Of a DNA stretch of 64,000 bases, positions 8,339-15,961 are shown in pieces. The notes beneath the pieces were generated by a model. It saw nothing but the letters and a program-made list of their open reading frames with translations. It was not told the origin of the DNA and searched no databases. Source of the DNA: Actinomadura viridilutea (GTDB taxonomy: Bacteria; Actinomycetota; Actinomycetes; Streptosporangiales; Streptosporangiaceae); the NCBI GenBank assembly GCA_003001795.1, contig PVNI01000023.1, positions 51,921 to 115,920 of the forward strand. The letters run 5' to 3'. The translations under genes and the position numbers were made by a program. Numbering within the stretch: the stretch's first letter is position 1; every line of letters begins with the position of its first letter.

Positions 8339-8368
8339 GGCACGCCCCGGCGGAGGCCGGGGCGTGCC
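8339..8368 (-). terminator. 13-bp stem terminator of thaumatin-like gene
   Basis: GGCACGCCCCGGC pairs perfectly with GCCGGGGCGTGCC across GGAG, just beyond the 3' end of the minus-strand thaumatin-like gene. Confidence 0.7.
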
Positions 8369-8377
8369 TGGTCACGG

Positions 8378-9136
8378 TCAGCGACCGCCGTGGAAGGTGA
8401 CGGTGAAGCCGCTGCACGAGTGGCACTGGTACACGACCTGGTTGCCCGGCTCGTGGTCCTGCCTGGACCACGCGTAGGCCTTGGGGCACCGGGACTGGAT
8501 CATGTTGCTGTAGGGCGTCTTCGCGTCGCGGTTCGGGTTGATGCAGTTCACCGGGGACCCGTCGGCCCGGCGCTGCAGGTTCTCCGGCGGGCAGTACGGC
8601 AGCAGGTTCTCCGTGCAGCCCGCCGAGCCGCACGGCACCGTGGCGTTCACCGGCTCGATGGTGATGGGCAGCGAGAACGCGTTGACGTAGCTGACGTTGT
8701 ACCAGGGCGCGAGGCCGTCCTTGGTGTCGAAGTTGAACTCGGCCAGGCTGGCGGGCTGCTCGCCGGTCACGCAGCGGTCGGGGTACGGCCCGCAGTCGCC
8801 GACCTCGCAGTGGAAGTCCCGCCCGGGCGTGCCGGTGCAGCCCTGCCGGGCGAAGAACTTGCCGCGCCAGTGGCCGGGCGGGCTGTTCTCGGGGATGGTC
8901 ACCGTGGCGGACTGCCCCGGCTGCAGGGTCGGCAGGTTGGTGAGGTTGACCGACCCGTCGGCGTTGACGAGGCTGCCGATCCACAACGTCTCGCCGCTGC
9001 GGTTCACGAAGGTCACCGTGTGGTCGGCCGCCGCCGTGGCCGGCGCGGGGGCGGGCTCCGCCGCCGCGACGCCCAGGCCGGCGACCGCGGCCAGCACCAG
9101 GCCGACCAGGGCGCCGCGGATGCGGCGTTTGCGCAT
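8378..9136 (-). CDS. Secreted thaumatin-like protein
   Basis: A 252-residue secreted protein. The signal peptide MRKRRIRGALVGLVLAAVAGLGVAAAEP is followed by HTVTFVNRSGETLWIGS (the thaumatin N-terminal strand), QPGQSATVTIPENSPPGHWRGKFFARQGC, CEVGDCG, LAEFNFDTKDGLAPWYNVSYVNAFSLPITIEP and a C-terminal KAYAWSRQDHEPGNQVVYQCHSCSGFTVTF. Many paired cysteines match the thaumatin disulfide pattern. Plant and microbial members bind or cut beta-1,3-glucan and inhibit fungi. Ribosome site AAGGAGGA precedes the start. It is transcribed divergently from the GH19 chitinase, with back-to-back copies of the shared operator-like motif between them. Confidence 0.88.
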   Translation of the reverse strand: MRKRRIRGALVGLVLAAVAGLGVAAAEPAPAPATAAADHTVTFVNRSGETLWIGSLVNADGSVNLTNLPTLQPGQSATVTIPENSPPGHWRGKFFARQGCTGTPGRDFHCEVGDCGPYPDRCVTGEQPASLAEFNFDTKDGLAPWYNVSYVNAFSLPITIEPVNATVPCGSAGCTENLLPYCPPENLQRRADGSPVNCINPNRDAKTPYSNMIQSRCPKAYAWSRQDHEPGNQVVYQCHSCSGFTVTFHGGR

Positions 9137-9251
9137 GACGATCCTCCTTCATCGGTGCGACGAGACGGAGCGGGCGGGGTTTCGGCGACCCGCGCTCCGC
9201 TCGCCGGCGGACGTCTCCAGCGGCGGAGTGTGGTCGGCGGAAGACGGAAAT

Positions 9252-9270
9252 TCTCTACGGCCGGACCGCA
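9252..9270 (-). promoter_or_regulatory. Shared wall-lytic gene motif, thaumatin copy
   Basis: On the minus strand it reads TGCGGTCCGGCCGTAGAGA, 115 bases before the thaumatin-like start. It matches TGCGGT-N4-CCGTARAGA found before three other secreted enzyme genes, in the same orientation to the gene. Confidence 0.6.
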
Positions 9271-9285
9271 CATCCGGCGCAACAT

Positions 9286-9306
9286 TGCGGTCGCACCGTA
9301 AAGACG
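9286..9306 (+). promoter_or_regulatory. Shared wall-lytic gene motif, chitinase copy
   Basis: TGCGGTCGCACCGTAAAGAC lies 76 bases before the chitinase start. Its core TGCGGT-N3-ACCGTA is nearly palindromic. It is back-to-back with the thaumatin copy (15 bases between), as expected for a divergently used regulator. Confidence 0.65.
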
Positions 9307-9381
9307 GGACGCGGGCGATATGGCGGAATAGGGCCGTTCTGGGAGGCTCTCTCCCCGCTCTTTCCCAGAGGAGGCAACCCG

Positions 9382-10110
9382 TTGATCAAGCGAGTGCTCG
9401 CCGGCGTCGCCGTGGCCGCCGGCGCGGTGTCCGCCGCGCTCGGCGTCTCCGCTCCCGCGTCGGCGGCGCAGACCGCGGCCCCGAAGGCCGCCGCCTTCGT
9501 GGTCAGCGAGGCGCAGTTCAACCAGATGTTCCCTAACCGGAACGGCTTCTACACCTACCAGGGCCTGGTGGCGGCGATGAGCGCCTTCCCCGGCTTCGCC
9601 AACACCGGCAGCGACACGGTGAAGAAGCAGGAGGCGGCGGCGTTCCTCGCCAACGTCTCGCACGAGACCGGGGGCCTGGTCCACATCGTGGAGCAGAACC
9701 AGGCCAACTACCCGCACTACTGCGACTGGAGCCAGCCGTACGGCTGCCCGGCCGGCCAGGCCGCCTACTACGGCCGCGGCCCCATCCAGCTGAGCTGGAA
9801 CTTCAACTACAAGGCGGCGGGCGACGCCCTGGGCATCGACCTGCTCCACAACCCTTGGCTGGTGGAGCAGGACCCGGCGGTCTCCTGGAAGACGGCGCTG
9901 TGGTTCTGGAACACCCAGCGCGGCGCCGGCACCATGACCCCGCACGACGCGATGGTGAACCAGCGCGGATTCGGTGAGACGATCCGCGCCATCAACGGTG
10001 CGCTGGAGTGCAACGGCGGCAACCCCGCGCAGGTGCAGCACCGCGTCGACCTCTACCGGAACTTCGCCGCCATCCTCGGGGTCTCCCCCGGCGGGAACCT
10101 CACCTGCTGA
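9382..10110 (+). CDS. Secreted GH19 chitinase
   Basis: A 242-residue secreted endochitinase that cuts chitin by inversion. TTG start at 9382 with AGAGGAGG 7 bases upstream. Signal peptide to about ASA-AQ (residue 29). The GH19 domain begins FVVSEAQFNQMFPNRNGFYTYQGLVAAM; the catalytic acid is Glu95 in NVSHETGG, followed by CDWSQPYGCPAGQAAYYGRGPIQLSWNFNY and VSWKTALWFW. No carbohydrate-binding module is present, so it is a single-domain class like ChiG/ChiF catalytic cores. Divergent from the thaumatin-like gene; a strong terminator follows. Confidence 0.95.
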   Translation: MIKRVLAGVAVAAGAVSAALGVSAPASAAQTAAPKAAAFVVSEAQFNQMFPNRNGFYTYQGLVAAMSAFPGFANTGSDTVKKQEAAAFLANVSHETGGLVHIVEQNQANYPHYCDWSQPYGCPAGQAAYYGRGPIQLSWNFNYKAAGDALGIDLLHNPWLVEQDPAVSWKTALWFWNTQRGAGTMTPHDAMVNQRGFGETIRAINGALECNGGNPAQVQHRVDLYRNFAAILGVSPGGNLTC

Positions 10111-10140
10111 CCGGGCGATCCCCCTGACGGCCGACAGCCA

Positions 10141-10196
10141 GGTGCGGGTGGCCGAAGGCGCGGAAGGTGCCACGCGTCTCTTCGGCCACCCGCACC
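10141..10196 (+). terminator. 17-bp stem terminator after chitinase
   Basis: GGTGCGGGTGGCCGAAG pairs perfectly with CTTCGGCCACCCGCACC across a 22-base loop and is followed by GTTTC, 30 bases after the chitinase stop. Confidence 0.75.
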
Positions 10197-10280
10197 GTTT
10201 CAGCGTCCGCTCGCGCGCGTGTCCGGGCGTTCGACGGGCCTCCACGAGGACCGGGCCTGCGTCGCCGCCGGTGACGAGAT

Positions 10281-11618
10281 TCAGAAGACGGCGATGCGCA
10301 GTTCCTCGCGACCGGAGATCCCCAGCTTGCGGTAGACGCGGGAGAGATGGACCTCCACCGTGCGCAGGGCGAGATACAGGTGCGCGGCGATCTGCTTGTT
10401 GGTCATCCCCGCCTGCGCGAGCTTGGCGATCCTCAATTCCTGGGCGGTCAGCGCCTGGCTCGGGGAGGGCAGGCCGGCCGTGCGCAGCGCTTGCTCGACG
10501 TCGCCGACACGGTGGTCGAGTCCGACCCGGGTGAACAGGGCGCGCGCCCTCTCCAGCTGCCGGCGCCCCCGCGCCCGTTCGCCCCGGTCGACCAGGCGGA
10601 CCCCCAGCTCGTAGGACACGGCGGCGAGCTCGGCCGGGGCGGCCGCGACCTCCAGCAGCTCCGCCGCCTCGGCGAGCAGGTCGATCTCCCGGTCCTTGCC
10701 GTCCACCAGCGCGACCGCGGCCAGCGCGCGTCCGATGGCGCGCGGCTCGCCCCACCGCATCGCGCCCGCCTCCTCCTGCCAGGCCATCACGGCCGCGAGC
10801 ACCGGTCGTCCGGCGGCCCGCGCGGCCAGCGCCGCCCTGGCCCGCCACGGCAGGACCGCGGGGTTCACCACGCCCCGCGCCACCAGCTCCCGCCCGCTCG
10901 CGAGGTAATCGCCGAGTGCGCGTTCGGCGTCGCCGGTCGCCATCGCGACCGCGCCGCGGGCGGCGAGCAGCTCGGCCCGGCACGGCACGCCGGACCGGAT
11001 CGCCCCGTCCACGTCGTGCTCGGCCAGCAGGTCGCGGGCGCGTCCGGCGGCGCCGGTCTGCACCAGCAGCTCGGCGGTGCGGCCGACCGCGAGCATCCGC
11101 GTCGCCGGCTCCGCCTGGGGATGCAGCACCGTGGCGAACAGCTGCTCCGCGCCGGCCAGGTCCCCGCACAGCTGCGCGATCAGCCCCCGGATCAGGGTGA
11201 CGTGGTCCATCAGCCCGTACCGCGAGCCCGCCGAGGCCTCCTCGGCGATCACCAGGCTGAGCCGGTCCGCCACCACCAGCTCCCCGGCGAAGACCAGCGT
11301 GTTCAGGGCCCGCGAGACGCACACGGGCATGTACCGGCACGGCGAGCGGTCGAGCGCCTCTTCGGCCAGGCGCACCGCGAGCGGCCAGTCCCGGCCCGCC
11401 GTCAGGCACAGCATGGCCTTGGCGGCGGGGCATTCGGCCGCCCACGGGTGCGGCGAGACCAGGCCGGAGCCGCGGTCGAGGAGCGGCATGTCCACCGGTC
11501 CCGGACCGCGCACGTCGGCGGCGTCCGCGCGCGGCACGCTCCACCCCGCCGCGACGGGTTCTCGGTCCGGCTGCGCCGAGGCGACGTCCATGCGGCTGCG
11601 CTCCCGCCCGGTGCTCAT
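10281..11618 (-). CDS. LuxR-family regulator with TPR-like repeat region (copy 1)
   Basis: A 445-residue regulator. The long N-terminal part is a helical repeat array rich in Ala/Leu/Arg (LAGAEQLFATVLHPQAEP, AGRARDLLAEHDVDGAIRSG, ERALGDYLASGRELVARG). The C terminus is a LuxR/NarL-type HTH: LTAQELRIAKLAQAGMTNKQIAAHLYLALRTVEVHLSRVYRKLGI. There is no Walker motif, so it looks like the C-terminal portion of the LAL type without its ATPase. AGGAGATG precedes the ATG. It shares the RGVVNPAVLPWR stretch with the next regulator. Position between chitinase and expansin-like genes makes it a candidate controller of the secreted-enzyme set; that is inference. Confidence 0.85.
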   Translation of the reverse strand: MSTGRERSRMDVASAQPDREPVAAGWSVPRADAADVRGPGPVDMPLLDRGSGLVSPHPWAAECPAAKAMLCLTAGRDWPLAVRLAEEALDRSPCRYMPVCVSRALNTLVFAGELVVADRLSLVIAEEASAGSRYGLMDHVTLIRGLIAQLCGDLAGAEQLFATVLHPQAEPATRMLAVGRTAELLVQTGAAGRARDLLAEHDVDGAIRSGVPCRAELLAARGAVAMATGDAERALGDYLASGRELVARGVVNPAVLPWRARAALAARAAGRPVLAAVMAWQEEAGAMRWGEPRAIGRALAAVALVDGKDREIDLLAEAAELLEVAAAPAELAAVSYELGVRLVDRGERARGRRQLERARALFTRVGLDHRVGDVEQALRTAGLPSPSQALTAQELRIAKLAQAGMTNKQIAAHLYLALRTVEVHLSRVYRKLGISGREELRIAVF

Positions 11619-12009
11619 GCGGCATCTCCTCTTCGAGTGGTGCGACCGGTGGCGGCCGGCATTCGGAATGCGTGCAGCGACGTAGTGATCGGTGAGAACG
11701 GTTCGCGGAGCTCGGCCGGAAGACGACGAGCCGCCTGCATCAGGGGATGCGGACCAGCGTCCCTGGACCGCGGGCGCATGGCGTCGACGGCCGCCGGTTC
11801 GTCACGCAGCCGTCGGTCCCCGCCTCGACCGGAGGCGAGGCGCTTCTCCAAAGAGACCCTGCCAGCCGATGGATCGCCCGCTCTTCGCCGCGGCGCCGCC
11901 GCGGCGGACTCCCAGGACGATCGGCAGCATTTTACCGAGCGCTTGACGGAACGGTCCAGGCGTTCGAGTGTGACGTCGCCCGCTCTCGCGGACCATCGCG
12001 GGCCGGGCG
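11619..12009. other. Intergenic between the two LuxR-type genes
   Basis: About 390 bases with no recognisable coding signal or strong hairpin. It holds the leader of copy 1 (ribosome site AGGAGATG near 11626) and the 3' flank of copy 2. I see no copy of the TGCGGT-N4-CCGTARAGA motif here. Confidence 0.4.
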
Positions 12010-13464
12010 TCAGCGCAGCGGGTTGAGGATGGTGCGCAGATCGCGCCGACCGGCGATGCCGAGTTTGCGGTAGACGCCGGTGAGGTGGAACTCCACGGTG
12101 CGCTTGGTGAGGGACAGCTCCCGGGCGATCTGCCCGTTGCTCAGGCCCGCGCGGGCGAGTTCGGCGATCCGGCGCTCCTGCGGGGTGAGCAGGTCGACGC
12201 CGTCCGGCCGCGCCATGCGCGCGAGCGCGGCTTCGGCGCGCTCGGCCCACAGCCGGTATCCCGCGCGTCGGGCCAGGTCCCGGGTCCGCTCCAGCACCCG
12301 GCGGGCCGACCGGTTCTCCTTCTCCGCGTCCAGCGCCCACGCGAGGTCGTAGCGCGCGCGGAGCAGGTCCCCGGTGGCCCCGGTCCGCTCGAGGACGGCC
12401 TCGGCCTCCCGCAGCGCCTCGGCTCCGCCGCTCAGAACCAGCGCGACCGCGTGCATCGCGACGCCGATCGCACGCTCGCCGCCCCAGCGGTTCGCGGCGA
12501 CCAGCTCCTTCCTGGCGAGCGCGTCGGCCACGGTCTTGTGCCCCAGCAGGTGCGCGCACAGGGCCGCCCGCGACCGCCACGGCAGGACGGCGGGGTTCAC
12601 CACCCCCCACTCCAGGAGGATGCGGCCGCAGGCGCGGAAGTCCTCGCCGGCGAGCTCCACGCGTCCGGCGGCGAAGTGCAGGCCGCCCCGGGCCGCGAGC
12701 AGCTCCACCCGCGTGCCGGCGCCGGCGCGCTCGCCGTCGACGTCGCTCTCCATGAGCAGTCCGTGCGCGCGGTCGAGCTCGCCGAGGTCGACCAGCGCGG
12801 CCGCCCACCAGGCCGCGGCCAGCCCGCCGAACTGGGGGTGCACCCCGCGCTCCACCGCGTCCGCGAGCAGGTCGGCCGCGGTCCCCGGCGCCCCGCGCAG
12901 CCACGCCACGCGGGCGCGCAGCAGCGTCAACGCGTCGCGATGCCGCGGCGTGACCGTCCACCCGGTCGTGCGGAGGGCCCGTTCGCACTGCTCGTGCGCC
13001 TCGTCGAGTTCGTCGGCGTAGATCAGCGCGACCACCGCGTGCCAGAACGTCCCCGCGTCGCGCCACGCGGGCGAGGCGAGCACCTGCCGGGCGAGGCGCA
13101 CCACCTCCTCCCGCATCACTCCCTGGTTGGCCAGCTGCACGGCGCGCATGGCGTCGCGGCGTTGGGGCGGGATCGCGCACCGCTCCCCCGACGTGCGCTT
13201 CCCGACGGCGTCCGGCCGCGGCGCCCCCGGCAGGTAGACCAGGTCGGTCAGGTCGGGACCGCGGAGGGTGACCGGAGCGGCCAAGGCGTCCGCCACGGTC
13301 CGGGTGACCAGCTCGTCGGCCCCGCTCCAGCGGCCCTGGCGCGCCGGCGCCGTGCGCCGAGCGCGCGCCTGGTCGAGCGCCTGCCGGACCTCGCCGGCGC
13401 CGGTCGGCGGTTGGATCGATCCAAAATCCGTTCGGTCGCGGTCCAGGCCTTCGGCGTGACCCAT
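12010..13464 (-). CDS. LuxR-family regulator with TPR-like repeat region (copy 2)
   Basis: A paralogue of the downstream regulator: same layout of a long helical repeat region (DEAHEQCERALRTTGW, PGTAADLLADAVERG, RAHGLLMESDVDGERAGAGTRVELLAARGGLHFAAGR), the shared WGVVNPAVLPWRSRAALCAHL, and a C-terminal HTH (LTPQERRIAELARAGLSNGQIARELSLTKRTVEFHLTGVYRKLGIAGR). ATG 13464 is chosen because AGGAGCTC lies 7 bases upstream; an upstream in-frame GTG at 13548 overlaps the neighbouring terminator. About 484 residues. Tandem same-strand duplication within a secreted-enzyme region suggests specialised control. Confidence 0.85.
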   Translation of the reverse strand: MGHAEGLDRDRTDFGSIQPPTGAGEVRQALDQARARRTAPARQGRWSGADELVTRTVADALAAPVTLRGPDLTDLVYLPGAPRPDAVGKRTSGERCAIPPQRRDAMRAVQLANQGVMREEVVRLARQVLASPAWRDAGTFWHAVVALIYADELDEAHEQCERALRTTGWTVTPRHRDALTLLRARVAWLRGAPGTAADLLADAVERGVHPQFGGLAAAWWAAALVDLGELDRAHGLLMESDVDGERAGAGTRVELLAARGGLHFAAGRVELAGEDFRACGRILLEWGVVNPAVLPWRSRAALCAHLLGHKTVADALARKELVAANRWGGERAIGVAMHAVALVLSGGAEALREAEAVLERTGATGDLLRARYDLAWALDAEKENRSARRVLERTRDLARRAGYRLWAERAEAALARMARPDGVDLLTPQERRIAELARAGLSNGQIARELSLTKRTVEFHLTGVYRKLGIAGRRDLRTILNPLR

Positions 13465-13509
13465 GGCGGGGAGCTCCTGTCGTCGAGAGGCGGGCCGTTC
13501 CAAGCATGC

Positions 13510-13541
13510 GAGTGCCGTCCCCGAGGGCAGGGACGGCACTC
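13510..13541 (-). terminator. 12-bp stem terminator after expansin-like gene
   Basis: GAGTGCCGTCCC pairs with GGGACGGCACTC across an 8-base loop, 10 bases beyond the 3' end of the minus-strand expansin-like gene and ahead of the LuxR copy 2 start. Confidence 0.7.
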
Positions 13542-13550
13542 TCGTCATCG

Positions 13551-13961
13551 CTAGCGGACGAACTTCCAGGTCACGGGGATGTTGCCGCGCGCCGGGTCAT
13601 CGAGCGCGCGGAAGGCCGGAAGGCTCAGGTCGATGTGGCCGGGGGCGCAGCTGGGGCACTTGTCCTTCACCGGGACCCGGATGGTCCGCCCGTTGGCGGT
13701 CACTTCGACGAAGACGCCGAAGCAGAGCGGGTCGTTGTTCGGGTTCGGCGAGGTCCAGTACGAGGCGGAGACCGCCGCGAGCATCTCCGTGCCCGCGTTG
13801 ATCCACGTGCCGCAGGCGCCGTAGCCGGAGTTGTCGTAGTAGGTCGCGTTGCCCTGGATCGGCTGCCCGAAGGGGATGTCCGCATACGCGGTGCCCTGCA
13901 TGACCAGGGGGATCGTCATCGCCGCGGCAGCCGTCCCCAGCGCCTTCGCGATCTTGCCCAT
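13551..13961 (-). CDS. Secreted expansin/RlpA-like double-psi beta-barrel protein
   Basis: A 136-residue secreted protein. ATG 13961 is chosen over 14027 because GAGGTG is 8 bases upstream and the product then begins with a signal peptide (MGKIAKALGTAAAAMTIPLVMQGTAYA). The mature part is one double-psi beta-barrel: GNATYYDNSGYGACGTWINAG, ASYWTSPNPNNDPLCFGVFVEV, VPVKDKCPSCAPGHIDLSLPAFRAL. These are marks of expansin-like, barwin-type proteins with the conserved Asp in VKDKCPSC and HIDLS. Such proteins loosen polysaccharide networks without hydrolysis. The shared motif lies 118 bases upstream. Confidence 0.85.
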   Translation of the reverse strand: MGKIAKALGTAAAAMTIPLVMQGTAYADIPFGQPIQGNATYYDNSGYGACGTWINAGTEMLAAVSASYWTSPNPNNDPLCFGVFVEVTANGRTIRVPVKDKCPSCAPGHIDLSLPAFRALDDPARGNIPVTWKFVR

Positions 13962-14078
13962 GCTGAATCGCACCTCATCCTTCACGCAACGGAACTGCGA
14001 ATTGGCCCGATCGGCCCGGGGGACCACCGGGATTCCGGGGCCGCCCCGCGCCTTGATAATCAGCGAAGGGCGCCCCGG

Positions 14079-14099
14079 CGTCTTTACGGTGGTACCGCA
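14079..14099 (-). promoter_or_regulatory. Shared wall-lytic gene motif, expansin copy
   Basis: On the minus strand it reads TGCGGTACCACCGTAAAGAC, followed by G, 118 bases before the expansin-like start. It is nearly identical to the chitinase copy outside the N4 spacer. Confidence 0.65.
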
Positions 14100-14172
14100 T
14101 TGATGGGGTCGCCGGGTTCAACGGATGTTCTCCGAACCTTCGCCGGCCCGGCGGGAGGCGGAGTGGCCGACG

Positions 14173-14994
14173 TCACCCCGCCGCGCGATAAGCGACACCG
14201 GAGTCGTTGGGCACGGCACCGGTGTACAGGCCGGTCGGGCTGGTCTGGGTGGACAATGAGAACCAGGCGTAGCGCTCGACGAACGGCAGGCTTTCCAGCA
14301 TGGCGGTGGACCGCCGGACGAAATCCGTCTGCTGCTGCATGGTCGGATATCTCGGGGCGGGACCGGTGAAGTCGATCAGGGCGTATTCGGTCAGCCAGAT
14401 CGGCTTGTTGTACCGGTCGTACACCGCCTGCAGGTAACCGCGAAGATGATCAGTGGCGGCGGCGGAGAAATCGCTGCCGTACCAGTGCAGCGGAATGAAG
14501 TCGACGCGCAGGCCGCGGGCGGCGGCGCCCTGCATGAACCGGTCGAGCCAGCCGCCGGGCCGGTCGCCGCCGAAGGCGACCGCCGGCGCGCCGAGCCGCA
14601 GGCCGGTGGCCTGCAGCCGGGGCCACAGGTCGAGCGCCTGCTCGACGGACATGTTCGCCTGCTCGGGCAGGTCGGGCTCGTTGAAGCCGAGCAGTGTCCT
14701 GCCCAGGGCCTTCGCCTCGTTCAGCTGCGCGTCGGTGACCGACCCCGGCCCCCAGATCATGGGCACGAATTCGACGCCCGGGGGCGCGTTGATCCCCTGG
14801 GGGTTGGACGCCCAGGTGTAGTACCAGGTGGCGCCGACATCGCGCAGCGCGGCGGTGACCTCGGCGACGTTGGCCGCGCTGACGCCCTTCTTCGGACTGC
14901 TCGCGGCCGACTCGGCCGATGCGGGCGGCGCGGCGAGTCCCGCGACGGCCAGCACGGCCGCCGCGAACAAGCTCAGAAATCGGAATGACCGCAA
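14173..14994 (-). CDS. Secreted GH128-like (Asl1-type) beta-1,3-glucanase
   Basis: A 273-residue secreted TIM-barrel hydrolase. TTG 14994 is chosen because GGAAGGAG lies 5 bases upstream and the product then begins with a clean signal peptide (MRSFRFLSLFAAAVLAVAGLAAPPASA); an ATG at 15030 has no ribosome site. The core has KGVSAANVAEV, WYYTWASNP, FVPMIWGP, LLGFNEPDLPEQANM (proposed acid/base Glu106), VDFIPLHWYG and KPIWLTEYALIDF (proposed nucleophile Glu203), the pattern of Asl1/GH128 endo-beta-1,3-glucanases. The shared motif lies 65 bases upstream. Confidence 0.88.
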   Translation of the reverse strand: MRSFRFLSLFAAAVLAVAGLAAPPASAESAASSPKKGVSAANVAEVTAALRDVGATWYYTWASNPQGINAPPGVEFVPMIWGPGSVTDAQLNEAKALGRTLLGFNEPDLPEQANMSVEQALDLWPRLQATGLRLGAPAVAFGGDRPGGWLDRFMQGAAARGLRVDFIPLHWYGSDFSAAATDHLRGYLQAVYDRYNKPIWLTEYALIDFTGPAPRYPTMQQQTDFVRRSTAMLESLPFVERYAWFSLSTQTSPTGLYTGAVPNDSGVAYRAAG

Positions 14995-15058
14995 TGCGGC
15001 TCCTTCCGGAGAGTGGAACGGTGTTGCCACCGAAAGACTCGGTCCGGAAGGACCCCGA

Positions 15059-15079
15059 CGTCTCTACGGGCCGACCGCA
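15059..15079 (-). promoter_or_regulatory. Shared wall-lytic gene motif, GH128 copy
   Basis: On the minus strand it reads TGCGGTCGGCCCGTAGAGAC, followed by G, 65 bases before the GH128-like start. It is the fourth copy of TGCGGT-N4-CCGTARAGA, again in the same orientation as the gene. Confidence 0.6.
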
Positions 15080-15239
15080 TGATTCGGCCGTGACGCGCGG
15101 CCGCCGATCACACCCGGTGTGGTCGAATTCGGGTGCGCCGGTCCGTTCCACGACGGCGGCCGGCCGGCGTTCTCCCTGCCGGCGGGAGAACGGCGGTGAG
15201 AGCGGCGCGACCTTACGGCGCTCGGTGGACGCTCCCGGG

Positions 15240-15833
15240 TCACCGCTGAGGGGCCATCATTCCTTCCAGCATCAGATGGAGATGGGTGCGGAAATCCTCG
15301 AGCACCTTCGGATCGTCCGCCCGATACATTCCATGGCGCTGGGCGAGAACCCCGGAGCCGAGGAAGCCGTGCACCGTCCACACCATCATGCCCAGCATGT
15401 AATAGACGTTGACACCCTCCGGGACCACATCCCTGATCTTGCGCGCGACCAAGCGGAACAACGGGCGGGGATAGCGGTCCTCCAGGTCGAGGATGTCGGC
15501 GGCGTCGGACATCCAGCGGTGCGCCCAGAGCGCCCTGATGTAGGGATGCGCGGCATGGAAGTCGAGGTAGGCGTCGGCGATGTGGTGCACGCACGCGCGG
15601 CCTTGCGGACAGCTGTCCACGGCGCTCTGCAAGGCGGCCCGCTCGGCCTCGAAAGCGCGCTGCATCACCGTCAGGTACAGCCGCCGTTTGTCGCCGACCG
15701 CGTCGGCAATGGCCGAATGAGGGAGACCGAGCGCATCGGCGACCATGCCGAGAGACGTGCCGTCGAAACCGAGTTCCGCGAACAGCCTGGTCGCGGTATC
15801 GACGATCCGCTCCATTTCGACGCCGTCTGCCAT
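15240..15833 (-). CDS. TetR-family transcriptional regulator
   Basis: A 197-residue TetR-type repressor. The HTH is RIVDTATRLFAELGFDGTSLGMVADALGLPHSAIADAVGDKRRLYLTVM at about 9-57, followed by an all-helical ligand domain (AYLDFHAAHPYIRALWAHRWMSDAADIL). Ligand unknown. It is monocistronic; the nearest gene rightwards is the fmdB-fmdA pair on the other strand, so it may regulate itself or those genes. A low-GC stretch with the inverted repeat CTTGACAAG lies about 45 bases upstream of its start. Confidence 0.85.
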   Translation of the reverse strand: MADGVEMERIVDTATRLFAELGFDGTSLGMVADALGLPHSAIADAVGDKRRLYLTVMQRAFEAERAALQSAVDSCPQGRACVHHIADAYLDFHAAHPYIRALWAHRWMSDAADILDLEDRYPRPLFRLVARKIRDVVPEGVNVYYMLGMMVWTVHGFLGSGVLAQRHGMYRADDPKVLEDFRTHLHLMLEGMMAPQR

Positions 15834-15874
15834 CCCTTCATGCTAGGCAGCACCGGGCGCGGCGGAAATCTAGC

Positions 15875-15900
15875 CTTGACAAGAAAATCCATATATTCGA
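15875..15900. promoter_or_regulatory. AT-rich promoter/operator candidate upstream of tetR
   Basis: A sharp drop in GC in an otherwise ~70% GC region. It contains the palindrome CTTGACAAG (15875-15883), a TTGACA box (15876-15881) and ATATATTC. It could be the TetR operator or a rightward promoter; I cannot assign a matching -10 with confidence. Confidence 0.4.
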
Positions 15901-15961
15901 TCTACCGCCCGCCGACCTGCGCACGGCAATCGACCGCCGCGCCGCCGACCCCGAAGCGGAG

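Noticed and set aside
9013..11625. 870-codon minus-strand open frame
   Set aside because: It runs antisense across the chitinase and out of frame with the LuxR gene; no motifs.
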